In this document: in pieces, positions 6,288 to 12,054 of the stretch
How the letters are laid out: every line of letters begins with the position of its first letter
Position numbering within the stretch: the stretch's first letter is position 1
NCBI GenBank assembly: GCA_964441235.1
Contig: CAYTUQ010000073.1
Coordinates: forward strand, 1 to 13,899
Length of the DNA: 13,899 bases
Origin: BS750m-G69 sp964441235
GTDB lineage: Bacteria > Fidelibacterota > UBA2242
Direction: 5' to 3'
Notes under the pieces: model-generated
The model's input: only the letters and a program-made list of their open reading frames with translations
The model's database searches: none
What the model was told of the DNA's origin: nothing
Made by a program: the position numbers and the translations under genes

Positions 6288-7433
6288 CTAAAAATTACGT
6301 TTTTGAATAATCCACTGTCTGAAAAAAGGATCTTCAATTTCATGTCCTTTTTGTGATTTATTTACAAGTCCTTCCCTTGTTAACTTCATAATACTGCTAT
6401 AGGCTGTGCTTGATGAACCAATGTTATAATTTTGTAAAAATATATCAGATAAAGGAAGATTTTTTGATGTGGCTAGACTAATAAGTATTTTCATATCTGT
6501 TCTGTTAAGTGTGTTCCACATCCTTTCAAAATCTACATCGTGATAACTTGCTATTTTGCCAATAGCAATTTCAACAGGGTTATTTATTTCTTCGTGAATT
6601 AGTTCTTCCCATACACTGAGCGCCAGTTGTTGAGTATAATAAGGGTGTTTTTTAGTAAATTTCGGAATATCTTCTGAAATTTCAATATATCTTTTTGATA
6701 TATTTTTCAAACGCTTTTGCAAATATGTTTGAAAATCACTTTCAGGTATTTTAGAAAGAAGAAAAAGATAACCAAAATGATAGAAAGGTGATTTATTATT
6801 TTCAAATATATCACGAATAAGAGATTCCTGACTTCCTAGGAAAACATAATTTATATCGGTGTGATGTTGCAAAATAGATCTTAAACGATTTTCCATCCCT
6901 TTTTCAATCTTACGAATTGCCTGAAATTCATCAAAGACAACGATCAGCCTTTTGCTTTTGGACGATAATTTATTTATTAGATTCAAAACATCCTCCAAAG
7001 CAATATCACCTGATTTATTAGAGTTAAAAGAGATATTTATTTCATCGGAAATCGGATTTATTAATACGGTTGGAACAATTCGAAAGGATTTTAAGAATGT
7101 TTTTATTTTCTCATAAGGAAATAATTTATGAATCTTTTTTAGTAATTGCTCAGCAAAATCCACTTCTGAAGTAACAACCTGCATATCCAGTAAAATAACC
7201 GGACGGTTTATTTCTTTTATTGCTTTCATAATCAGGCTGGTTTTGCCATACCGCCTCGGACTCATCATAATAAGATGCACATCAGAATCCAGAATAGATT
7301 TTATCTGTTCCAATTCCTTAATCCTATTTGTGAAATATGGGTTGTCCATAATCGAGCCAAATTTAAAAGGATTTTTTAATTTGTTCCGAAGTTTTTCGTT
7401 CCGAGGTTTTTCGGAATTATTTGTATTAGTCAT
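6288..7433 (-). CDS. AAA/STAND-like ATPase (ATPase_2, 'archaeal ATPase' family)
   Basis: 381 aa. Walker A SPRRYGKTS at residues 58-66, Walker B RLIVVFDEF at 162-170, the family stretch YVFLGSQES at 196-204 followed by SPFYHFGYLF, HPYYTQQLA at 263-271, and a C-terminal winged helix (~315-375) ending in the typical IEDPFFRQWI. This matches the COG1672/ATPase_2 group, NTP-binding proteins whose partners and role are mostly unknown and which are abundant in accessory regions. ATG 7433 overlaps the TGA of the truncated oxidoreductase reading frame (ATGA), so the gene may be translated by coupling to that leader. M29 (MDNPYFTNR) is an alternative start closer to the family's usual N-terminus. No nucleotide-binding residue is missing. 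Confidence 0.88.
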   Translation of the reverse strand: MTNTNNSEKPRNEKLRNKLKNPFKFGSIMDNPYFTNRIKELEQIKSILDSDVHLIMMSPRRYGKTSLIMKAIKEINRPVILLDMQVVTSEVDFAEQLLKKIHKLFPYEKIKTFLKSFRIVPTVLINPISDEINISFNSNKSGDIALEDVLNLINKLSSKSKRLIVVFDEFQAIRKIEKGMENRLRSILQHHTDINYVFLGSQESLIRDIFENNKSPFYHFGYLFLLSKIPESDFQTYLQKRLKNISKRYIEISEDIPKFTKKHPYYTQQLALSVWEELIHEEINNPVEIAIGKIASYHDVDFERMWNTLNRTDMKILISLATSKNLPLSDIFLQNYNIGSSSTAYSSIMKLTREGLVNKSQKGHEIEDPFFRQWIIQKRNF

Positions 7434-7603
7434 TTACTTATTTTCTTTATTGCAGACTCACCACTACTTCTTATTCCGGCAAGTTCTGTTCCCTGACTAA
7501 TGCAAGAGTACAGAACTTTGACTAATATCGTCCCATCAGAAACTACAGGTGCAGGAACTTTTTCTAAGAGAGTTTTTCCGGATTTAACTACTATTTGGTG
7601 CAT
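7430..7603 (-). pseudogene. Zn-dependent dehydrogenase-type oxidoreductase, N-terminal fragment
   Basis: A 57-codon frame starting MHQIVVKSGKTLLEKVPAPV and ending ..SCISQGTELAGIRSSGESAIKKISK. This resembles the first ~55 residues of medium-chain (GroES-fold) dehydrogenases fused to an oxidoreductase domain, often found in polysaccharide clusters: ..VPAPxV..G.xLVKvlys.IS.GTE... It stops at TGA (7430-7432), which overlaps the ATG of the ATPase gene. The remainder (>300 residues expected) is absent. A functional short protein is unlikely, but the fragment may supply the transcription and translation start for the ATPase. It lies beside a gmd remnant, consistent with a lost sugar-nucleotide/glycan cluster. 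Confidence 0.7.
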
Positions 7604-7621
7604 ATTTATTCGCTTTCATGT

Positions 7622-7717
7622 TTAATTTTTATTGTGAAGATTTTTGTATATATGATCGATTCTCTTTGTACTGAAAGTAGATGCTCGGCTGATTATGCCG
7701 TGGACGCCGTAGCCTTT
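7622..7717 (-). pseudogene. gmd: gmd remnant (residues ~25-56)
   Basis: The minus strand reads KGYGVHGIISRASTFSTKRI then DHIYKNLHNKN and a stop. Gmd proteins have EKGYEVHGIIRRASTFNTERIDHIYKDPH here, the segment after the GxxGQDGSYL motif. The N-terminal Rossmann motif is missing. Another remnant with the same left boundary lies at 12055-12250. The TAA falls where IKMFLHYGD should follow, and the oxidoreductase fragment begins 19 bp downstream. Confidence 0.78.
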
Positions 7718-7784
7718 TTGTTTCTTTTTTCACCGCGGAGACGCTTTTACTAATGTAGAATGTAAAATGTATAATGTATAATGT

Positions 7785-8241
7785 TTATTTATTCTGATTT
7801 TCTTTTGCTGTTATTAAAATCTTCGTCAGTATTTTTATTATTGATTCACAATCTTCAAGTATTTTTTGCTTATTAAGATATTTTGAACCCAATAACAGCC
7901 TTATCCAATATCTAGTTTCTTTTGCTTCTTTAAGCGAAATTGACATTTTCGCAATAAAATCTTTACGACTTTGTGCAGAGTCTGCTTCCTCGCAGTTGGC
8001 TCTTTCCCCCGTGAAATAATATGATGATAGTCAATTTTTTTGATTTTTAAATTTCCAATCATATATAAAAGTGTAGATATTTAGGAAATAAATATTTCAC
8101 TGGGCAGGTACTTGTGGCTGAGCGAAGAAGTTGTTTCGACATTATAAATTCACGCTTTTCTTCAGTTAGAAACTTATAGATTTCTATTGCTTTCAGAGAA
8201 AATTCAAATGTCTTTTCTAAAATTACATTATTTTCTTTCAT
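7785..8241 (-). pseudogene. Four-helix-bundle protein, split by a 99-bp element
   Basis: N-terminal part MKENNVILEKTFEFSLKAIE..SKQLLRSATST; C-terminal part ANCEEADSAQSRKDFIAKMS..EAKETRYWIRLL..ENQNK, stop TAA. The family signature is QLLRSATSxGANxEEAxxAxS.KDFxxKMxIxLKEAxETxYWLxLL, so the break falls precisely at SATST-x-ANCEE. The interruption is 103 nt if one bridging codon is allowed, equal to the 99-bp palindromic element (8006-8104) plus 4. The intact protein would be ~117 aa. It is a different subfamily from the four-helix gene at 5261-5750. The start codon lies inside a CATTATT tandem repeat. Confidence 0.83.
8006..8104. mobile_element. 99-bp palindromic element in the second four-helix gene (copy G)
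   Basis: Termini CCCCCGTGAAATAAT and AATATTTCACTGGG, AT-rich centre, no coding capacity. It belongs to the GTGAAATA subtype, like the 39-bp copies at 236 and 8549. It interrupts a conserved protein signature. The target duplication is no longer clean, so the exact border is uncertain by a few bases. Confidence 0.78.
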
Positions 8242-8259
8242 TATTCATTATTCATTATT
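8239..8259. repeat. 7-bp tandem repeat over the start codon
   Basis: CATTATT is present three times and then CATT. On the gene strand it reads (AATAATG)n and ends at the ATG of the four-helix gene. Each unit offers an ATG in a different frame and a TAA, so copy-number change would alter the start context. Similar ATTATTCATT scraps occur near 12128. Confidence 0.75.
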
Positions 8260-8387
8260 CATTTTACATTTTCTATGCTGCTTAGCGGTTATTGTTTTTA
8301 TTCTCACCGCTGAGACGCCCCAGTACGGTCCCCGATCTCGATTCATCGGGAGGGCAAGCCGTACCTCATTATCCCAGTACGCTCATA

Positions 8388-8516
8388 CCCTGTAAAATAT
8401 TGCTTCGCTCCTATACAGTTATCTTTTCTTATGTGGTTCACCCTGTTAAATAATAACTTTATCTATCATAGAAAACAATTTTTTAATCTATTTAACGGGG
8501 TAAGCATTTCACAGGG
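8388..8516. repeat. Possible outer palindromic element with a nested copy
   Basis: CCCTGTAAAATATTGC at 8388 and GCATTTCACAGGG ending at 8516 are inverted repeats of the same terminus type. The 60-bp copy at 8441-8500 sits between them. If real, this is one element inserted into another. The outer arms match imperfectly. Confidence 0.4.
8441..8500. mobile_element. 60-bp palindromic element (copy I)
   Basis: Termini CCCTGTTAAATAA and the matching CTATTTAACGGGG. The left half is nearly identical to copy A at 369-429. No gene is interrupted. Confidence 0.75.
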
Positions 8517-8548
8517 TAAACTTCACTACGGGACAGGCGGGGCAGGCA

Positions 8549-8587
8549 CCCAGTGAAATATGTTCCCTTTGGTCACATTTCACGGGG
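8549..8587. repeat. 39-bp palindromic element (copy J)
   Basis: Same as 236-274 except for a GGGG in place of TGGG at the right end. CAGGC lies on both flanks, within GGGGCAGGC-type repeat DNA ~45 bp downstream of the RelE/ParE toxin gene. Confidence 0.6.
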
Positions 8588-8630
8588 CAGGCTGAATTTC
8601 TTTTTTATTAAACACCAAAGTTAGTACATC

Positions 8631-8897
8631 TTATGTTTTATAAATATTGTCATGGTGGTCAAAATCAAGTAGAGTTACTATCTTTTCATCTTCATTGACT
8701 TCATATATCAACACAAAAGACCTGCCTATGTGCACCCTTCGCTTGTTTTGCAAAGGCTTCCTTAACGGCTTGAAACGGTAAGGATTATCAAGTATCTCTT
8801 GCACTTTTCTATCAATTAGTACAAGCATTTCTCTGTCTTTTTTCTTGAGCTTCTTAAATTTCCTGTCCAGGTTTTCCTTAATTGCAAGTTTATACAC
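8631..8897 (-). CDS. RelE/ParE-family type II toxin
   Basis: 88 aa, GTG start at 8895-8897. The fold signature is clear: a basic N-terminal helix (KFKKLKKKDREML), NPYRFKPLRKPL, then RRVHIGRSFVLIYEV and a C-terminal LLDFDHHDNIY, as in RelE/YafQ-like mRNA interferases. The GTG shares its G with the TAG of the upstream gene (TAGTG), a tightly coupled antitoxin-toxin order. The toxin is expected to be a ribosome-dependent endoribonuclease neutralised by the adjacent protein. The RelE-fold positions commonly involved (basic residues in strand 2-3, C-terminal H/D) are present, but catalysis cannot be verified from sequence. Complete. Confidence 0.87.
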   Translation of the reverse strand: MYKLAIKENLDRKFKKLKKKDREMLVLIDRKVQEILDNPYRFKPLRKPLQNKRRVHIGRSFVLIYEVNEDEKIVTLLDFDHHDNIYKT

Positions 8898-9094
8898 TAT
8901 TTCAATCCATATCTTTTGCTGAAGTCTTTGACCATGATTGCTTTTTCAAGGTCAATATCTCTCATCCGTAAGATAAATTCATCACGCAACTCAGGTTCTT
9001 CCATAAGACCCTTCTTTATTAGAGTCACGTCACGCTGTAAATTAACTACCATTTTATAAATCTTTTCAATGGTAATGTCTTGTCTAACAGGCAT
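8897..9094 (-). CDS. Antitoxin of the RelE/ParE module (short helical protein)
   Basis: 65 aa, MPVRQDITIEKIYKMVVNLQ.. ending ..DLEKAIMVKDFSKRYGLK. I do not recognise a named antitoxin DNA-binding fold (no clear ribbon-helix-helix, Phd or AbrB motif). The residues suggest a central helical segment with a heptad-like pattern (IYKMVVNLQRDVTLIKKGL) and a charged C-terminal tail, suitable for wrapping the toxin. Position, size, the one-base overlap with the toxin and the strong ribosome-binding site support the antitoxin call. Similar short proteins precede RelE-type toxins in other uncultured bacteria, from general knowledge. How it would autoregulate is not visible. Confidence 0.75.
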   Translation of the reverse strand: MPVRQDITIEKIYKMVVNLQRDVTLIKKGLMEEPELRDEFILRMRDIDLEKAIMVKDFSKRYGLK

Positions 9095-9102
9095 CTTTTT
9101 AT

Positions 9103-9110
9103 CCTCCTTT
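9103..9110 (-). promoter_or_regulatory. Strong Shine-Dalgarno for the antitoxin
   Basis: AAAGGAGG on the minus strand, 8 nt before ATG 9094. It is by far the best ribosome-binding site in the window, consistent with antitoxin made in excess over the toxin, which has none of its own. Confidence 0.85.
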
Positions 9111-9117
9111 TAGATAA

Positions 9118-9345
9118 ATGAGCAAAATTGCTACCCCGATTAAATAGTCCATCCGAAGGGCTCCTCTCCCGTTTGGATGCCTTTGGCATTTTACCTACTT
9201 GACCTTCGGAGCTAATTTCCTATCATCTCGAAGAGACCCTTCAAATAAGTCCTTCGTGACTCTTGGGATAGCAAAGCGTATCGGGAACTGGTGATTCCGT
9301 CTTGCCCCATAGGGAGCGAAGCGACTGTACGAGGTGATTAGTGTT
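9118..9345. other. GC-richer non-coding mosaic
   Basis: Upstream of the toxin-antitoxin pair. Contains CCTTCGGAGC, GGGATAGCAAAGCG and GGGAGCGAAGCGACTGTACG-type pieces. Similar vocabulary (TCCCGAAG, GGGATCTCC, CGTTATCCC) appears at 10790-10980 and in the 23-nt insertion at 12702. No reading frame or RNA fold was recognised. Confidence 0.45.
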
Positions 9346-9384
9346 TTTTCATATATTTATTTGTCCGCTAATTACACCAATTCA

Positions 9385-9444
9385 CCCTGTGGAATAAATC
9401 TCTTTTTATAGGCTACGTCATTTGATTACGACTATTCCACGGGG
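9385..9444. mobile_element. 60-bp palindromic element, GTGGAATA subtype (copy K)
   Basis: Termini CCCTGTGGAATAA and ACTATTCCACGGGG flank an unrelated centre. Length and end structure match the gene-disrupting copies, though the inner arm sequence differs (GTGGAATA rather than GTTAAATA). It is inserted in the dispersed CCAATTCA..CACGAATT repeat, so no target duplication is evident. Confidence 0.65.
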
Positions 9445-9472
9445 TGAACACGAATTATTTCATTATGTATTT

Positions 9473-9517
9473 TCAGTGAAATTCGCGGATCATCCTTTTA
9501 TATTTTAAACTTTTAAC
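9473..9517 (-). pseudogene. GxxExxY C-terminal remnant (1)
   Basis: The minus strand reads VKSLKYKRMIREFH and stops. This equals the end of GxxExxY proteins as in the copy at 12313 (EKSLIYKRMVHEFH). Only ~14 codons remain; the strand upstream is unrelated repeat DNA. Confidence 0.6.
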
Positions 9518-9591
9518 ACCAAAATATCACAAAACATTTTTGTCCACGAATTACTCAAATTTACACGAATTTCTTTAAAATTACTTTTTAA

Positions 9592-9681
9592 TTAGTTTAA
9601 TTCGTGAAATTCGCGGACCATCCTCTTATATTTTAGACTTTTCTCTCCAAAATTGACGAGGATTCCGAGTTTTATAAGACT
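9592..9681 (-). pseudogene. GxxExxY C-terminal remnant (2)
   Basis: The minus strand reads SLIKLGILVNFGEKSLKYKR then MVREFHELN and a TAA. It is the last ~30 residues of a GxxExxY protein (typical: GYKLGILINFG..SLKYKRIV). It preserves the tail EFH-ELN without the 25-bp palindrome found in the copy at 12313, and so serves as an empty-site reference. No N-terminal part is present. Confidence 0.7.
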
Positions 9682-9832
9682 TTATCCACAAATTACGCAG
9701 ATTTGCACGAAATATTTTTATCTACTAGATGCACTAATTATCACGAATTTCTTTTTATTATTATTCGTGTCTTTTCGTGTAATTAGTGGACTAACTTTCT
9801 ACTTTGCTCCAGAGGAGATCCTGCGGATCGGT

Positions 9833-9869
9833 CTCTGCCTGCCCGAAAGACGGAGTCAGGCGGGCGAGA
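9833..9869. repeat. GC-rich hairpin of the GCCTGCC family
   Basis: CTCTGCCTGCCCG pairs with the complementary CAGGCGGGCGAGAG across a 10-12 nt loop. Related hairpins are at 12321-12345, 12791-12817 and 12939-12970. There is no T-run after it, so it is not a typical terminator. Confidence 0.6.
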
Positions 9870-9973
9870 GATAATTCTGCGAACTTTGCGCGAGAATGCT
9901 TTGAAAATACACTGTTCGGTCAAAAGGACTTCGGCGGCACTTGAACGATCTCAGCGACCACGTGCTTCACTAT

Positions 9974-10381
9974 TCACTCTCTTTTTCCACGTCGCTCTCT
10001 TATCTGCTTAATTGCGCTTACCGCCGCACACATTGCTTCAAGAAATGTGGGAAGCTCTGCGTAAATGTCTTCCGCAGTCTCCTCAAGGTATGTGTGCGAA
10101 GCCAGATTCCGGCTCTCCAGCATCTGGAGGAACAACGTCTCGTCGTGTATCACCCCAAGTTCAAGTGCGGTACTAATGCTCGATCGCGGTGAACGAGGGT
10201 CGAGTCCTTCTCTCAGAGCAAACTCTTTTAGAACTTTCCAGAACAACTCAAAGGTGAATTCAAACCGTTGTATAGCTGAATCCCTTACAAACTCGTCTTT
10301 GGGTTGCCGGAGGGCTTTGCGAAGTTGCAGACTCGCTCGTTCGAAATCTCCCGTTAATAATTCCAGTTTATTGTTCATCAT
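9974..10381 (-). CDS. hepT: HepT-like HEPN toxin (HI0074 family)
   Basis: 135 aa all-helical protein. It carries the HEPN RNase motif of HepT as R91-NLAS-H96-T-Y98 (RX4HXY). The Tyr is the residue that MntA-type partners AMPylate in characterised systems. The helix RFEFTFELFWKVLKEFAL (~39-56) is typical of HI0074 'nucleotidyltransferase substrate-binding' proteins. The start ATG overlaps the TGA of the upstream mntA-like gene by 4 nt (ATGA); a second ATG follows immediately. Expected role: RNase toxin held inactive by its partner. Base composition is near 50% GC against ~35% around it, and codon use is correspondingly different, which points to acquisition from another genome. Complete. Confidence 0.87.
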   Translation of the reverse strand: MMNNKLELLTGDFERASLQLRKALRQPKDEFVRDSAIQRFEFTFELFWKVLKEFALREGLDPRSPRSSISTALELGVIHDETLFLQMLESRNLASHTYLEETAEDIYAELPTFLEAMCAAVSAIKQIRERRGKRE

Positions 10382-10692
10382 AATAGAATCGCGTTCCTTT
10401 TCGCATAATCGCTGAATGTGGAGGAGACACGTTGAAAATCAACAAGATCGATTCGATGCAACGTCGGAAGCCGTTCCAACTCCTCTTTCATCCTACACAT
10501 GAGTTCCAGAGGGATCTTTTCCCCTGTATCGATCCCAAAATCGTAGTCCGAATGATCCGTATGGCGCCCCGTCGCACGAGATCCAAAGAAATAGAACACC
10601 CTCCGCCCGGGAAGATATTTCCCGAGGATCTCTTTCACATGCGTTATTAATTCCTTATCAGTCATGGCAATAGAGACTACTTTGTTAATCAT
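10378..10692 (-). CDS. mntA: MntA-like minimal nucleotidyltransferase antitoxin
   Basis: 104 aa. The nucleotidyltransferase signature GSX10DXD is intact: G37-S38, then D49 and D51 in GSRATGRHTDHSDYDFGID. A third acidic residue is provided by RIDLVDF (D82 or D85). In characterised MntA-HepT pairs this enzyme AMPylates the HEPN toxin and silences it. The gene order here is nucleotidyltransferase first, overlapping the HEPN gene by 4 nt, as expected for an operon. Two starts are possible: ATG 10692, or ATG 10665 (MTDKELITHVKEIL), where the family homology begins. Neither has a strong Shine-Dalgarno. GC content is high, like its partner. Confidence 0.87.
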   Translation of the reverse strand: MINKVVSIAMTDKELITHVKEILGKYLPGRRVFYFFGSRATGRHTDHSDYDFGIDTGEKIPLELMCRMKEELERLPTLHRIDLVDFQRVSSTFSDYAKRNAILL

Positions 10693-10698
10693 TTAAAA

Positions 10699-10822
10699 TT
10701 ACTTCGGTTGTGGAGGCGTTGGCGAAGTATCCGCACCACTATTCCCGCTTCCATCCGGCATCTTCCGTGCCACTCCCATATTTTTTATATCGCGCGCCGA
10801 GATTATATCGAAGACATCCCCT
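10699..10822 (-). pseudogene. C-terminal remnant of an unidentified gene upstream of mntA
   Basis: The minus strand reads GDVFDIISARDIKNMGVARK followed by a Gly/Ser/Pro-rich tail (MPDGSGNSGADTSPTPPQPK) and a TAA. It ends 7 bp before the mntA start, in GC-rich DNA like that pair. IISAR recalls the end of BrnT-type toxins, but this is too little for a call. Upstream the frame dissolves into the TCCCGAGGGGAT repeat. I do not recognise the protein. Confidence 0.35.
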
Positions 10823-10980
10823 CGGGATAGAATTCATCTCGTCTCGCTCCGAAGGAGTCCCTCTGGGAAAGAGACCGCTTTGAGGCTGAGATCACCCGCC
10901 TACTCCCGAAGAGCGGACAGGCCCCGATACACTTCGTTATCCCAAAGGGATCTCCATGAGACGGGGCAGGCAAAAGGACT
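10823..10980. other. GC-richer non-coding mosaic
   Basis: Contains TCTCGTCTCGCTCCGAAGG, GGGAAAGAGACC and CGTTATCCCAAAGGGATCTC, akin to 9118-9345, and ends with GGGGCAGGC as at 230 and 8540. It brackets the MntA/HepT pair on the 5' side. No gene was recognised. Confidence 0.4.
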
Positions 10981-11008
10981 CTAAGATTTTAAAACCAGAA
11001 TATTCCTT

Positions 11009-11227
11009 TTAACTCATCATTACTTCAACAGGAATTGAAACCTTCTCTTTATCTTTTTTCTTAACAATAAAATTTAACTTTTCAAACCCAATTACTTTCC
11101 CACTTACATCTTTTATTAATATTATTTCTCCAGAAGTCTCTTCACTAAAGGCTTCATTCCTGGGGTCATCAAACCAGACGTTAAGTGTATTACCCATTTT
11201 ATTATAAAAGATTTTTATTTTTTCCAT
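11009..11227 (-). CDS. DUF2283 family protein
   Basis: 72 aa: MEKIKIFYNKMGNTLNVWF.., ..EETSGEIILIKDVSGKVIGF.., with the family pattern of two short beta hairpins (Y-x-x-x-x-L-x-V-x-F, then acidic E-x-x-G-x-I-L-x-x-D-x-x-G-x-V-x-G-F-E). A ribosome site GGGAAGGG lies just upstream of ATG 11227. DUF2283 proteins are small, usually encoded immediately downstream of short toxin-like or DUF4258-type genes, and are suspected antitoxins; no biochemical role is established. Here the start lies inside the end of the upstream reading frame (11215-11520), indicating an overlapping two-gene operon. Intact. Confidence 0.8.
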   Translation of the reverse strand: MEKIKIFYNKMGNTLNVWFDDPRNEAFSEETSGEIILIKDVSGKVIGFEKLNFIVKKKDKEKVSIPVEVMMS

Positions 11228-11520
11228 ATTTCCCTTCCCATTTTTATTTTATTCGTCAGATATGTGGTAATTACAAAACCAGTTGAATTCTCTACCCGAA
11301 TAACAACACAGATATAGTACTTCTCCAATTTTCTATAAAAAAGATAAACATTCCCATCTCACTTGCTTAATCGAATCACTTCTGGACCGTATAAAGTCTC
11401 TTTAATTGAATCTAAATATTTTTCCATAACAGGGTTCTTTTCGGATATTATTTTTCCCCAATTTCCTTTCGAAATTCGTATTGTTCTATTTATTACTGTA
11501 TTTATCTCAAATAAATTCAA
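11215..11520 (-). pseudogene. Toxin-like partner of DUF2283, interrupted by one TGA
   Basis: One continuous frame reads NLFEINTVINRTIRISKGNW.., ..NPVMEKYLDSIKETLYGPEV.., IRLSK, then TGA (11359-11361), DGNVYLFYRKLEKYYICVVI.., STGFVITTYLTNKIKMGREI, WKK, TAA. The pattern (basic start, ..YL..I..TL..P..V, FYR......VVVRV...GFV.TaYlT.kIk.G..IW) is that of small proteins encoded with DUF2283. I associate them with RelE/barnase-like phage-type nuclease folds (PBECR), but with low certainty. A single CGA or GGA to TGA change would explain the break. The start is a TTG at 11518-11520 at best. It overlaps DUF2283 by 13 nt. Length (~101 codons) is normal for such toxins. Confidence 0.65.
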
Positions 11521-12054
11521 ATATCAACTCTAATTTACTCTGATTAAATTAAGACTAATATTATTTTCTTCTTGGCAAATTTCCAAATTTATAATTAGTA
11601 ACTGGTCATTGATTATTGTCTTCTGTTTTTCAAAGAGACCTTTTTATTACTCCGTCCCGTCAATCACAGGATTGACTAAGGACTGATAGTAATTGCGTTA
11701 CGCATATTTTTAAACCAATACCAGGATAGCACAGTCAGTAACTATTTTCATGTGGAATAAAAAGTGTAATAACTATATATTTTTAAAATCAAGTCTTTTA
11801 TATCCCTTATTCCACTGGCTATAACCTTTTTGCTTTACAAGTAACTTCTATTATGATGTCAAATTTTTTCTATCAGTAAATATGAAGATAATCCAATAAA
11901 AAGCAAAATAGATTTTTCAGAAATATCATCTTCTTATGTGATTTAAGTCACTGTTTTTTTTCCGTAGAGAGCACAGAGGATAGTTATTTATTTTTTCCCA
12001 CCGCTGAGACACTAAGCTTATAAATTTCGTCCGGCTGTATTTTCACCCTATTCG
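11521..12054. other. Long AT-rich non-coding stretch
   Basis: No reading frame with family character, RNA gene or terminator was recognised on either strand. The only structure seen is the candidate palindrome at 11752-11815 and the CCGTAGAGAGCACAGAGG / CACCGCTGAGACACTAAG fragments near 11960-12015, which recur at 3340, 7730 and 8310. Confidence 0.5.
11752..11815. repeat. Possible degenerate palindromic element, GTGGAATA subtype
   Basis: GTGGAATAA and TTATTCCAC are perfect inverted repeats 64 bp apart end to end, the same arms and spacing as copy K. The outer CCC/GGG triplets are missing or mutated (ATGTGG on the left, CCACTGG on the right). Confidence 0.35.

Noticed and set aside
6104..6343. 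Minus-strand frame of 79 codons after the ATPase
   Set aside because: It overlaps the ATPase 3' end by 56 bp and ends in dispersed-repeat and fcl-remnant DNA. No family resemblance.
9941..10415. Plus-strand frames opposite the MntA/HepT pair
   Set aside because: They are shadows of well-supported minus-strand genes, open because of the high GC content.
11359..11361. TGA read as a sense codon (recoded genetic code or selenocysteine)
   Set aside because: Other genes in the window end in TGA and there is no SECIS-like support. A point mutation is simpler.
11521..12054. Searched for tRNA, rRNA or riboswitch structure
   Set aside because: No conserved tRNA boxes, rRNA segments or riboswitch cores were recognised here or elsewhere in the window.
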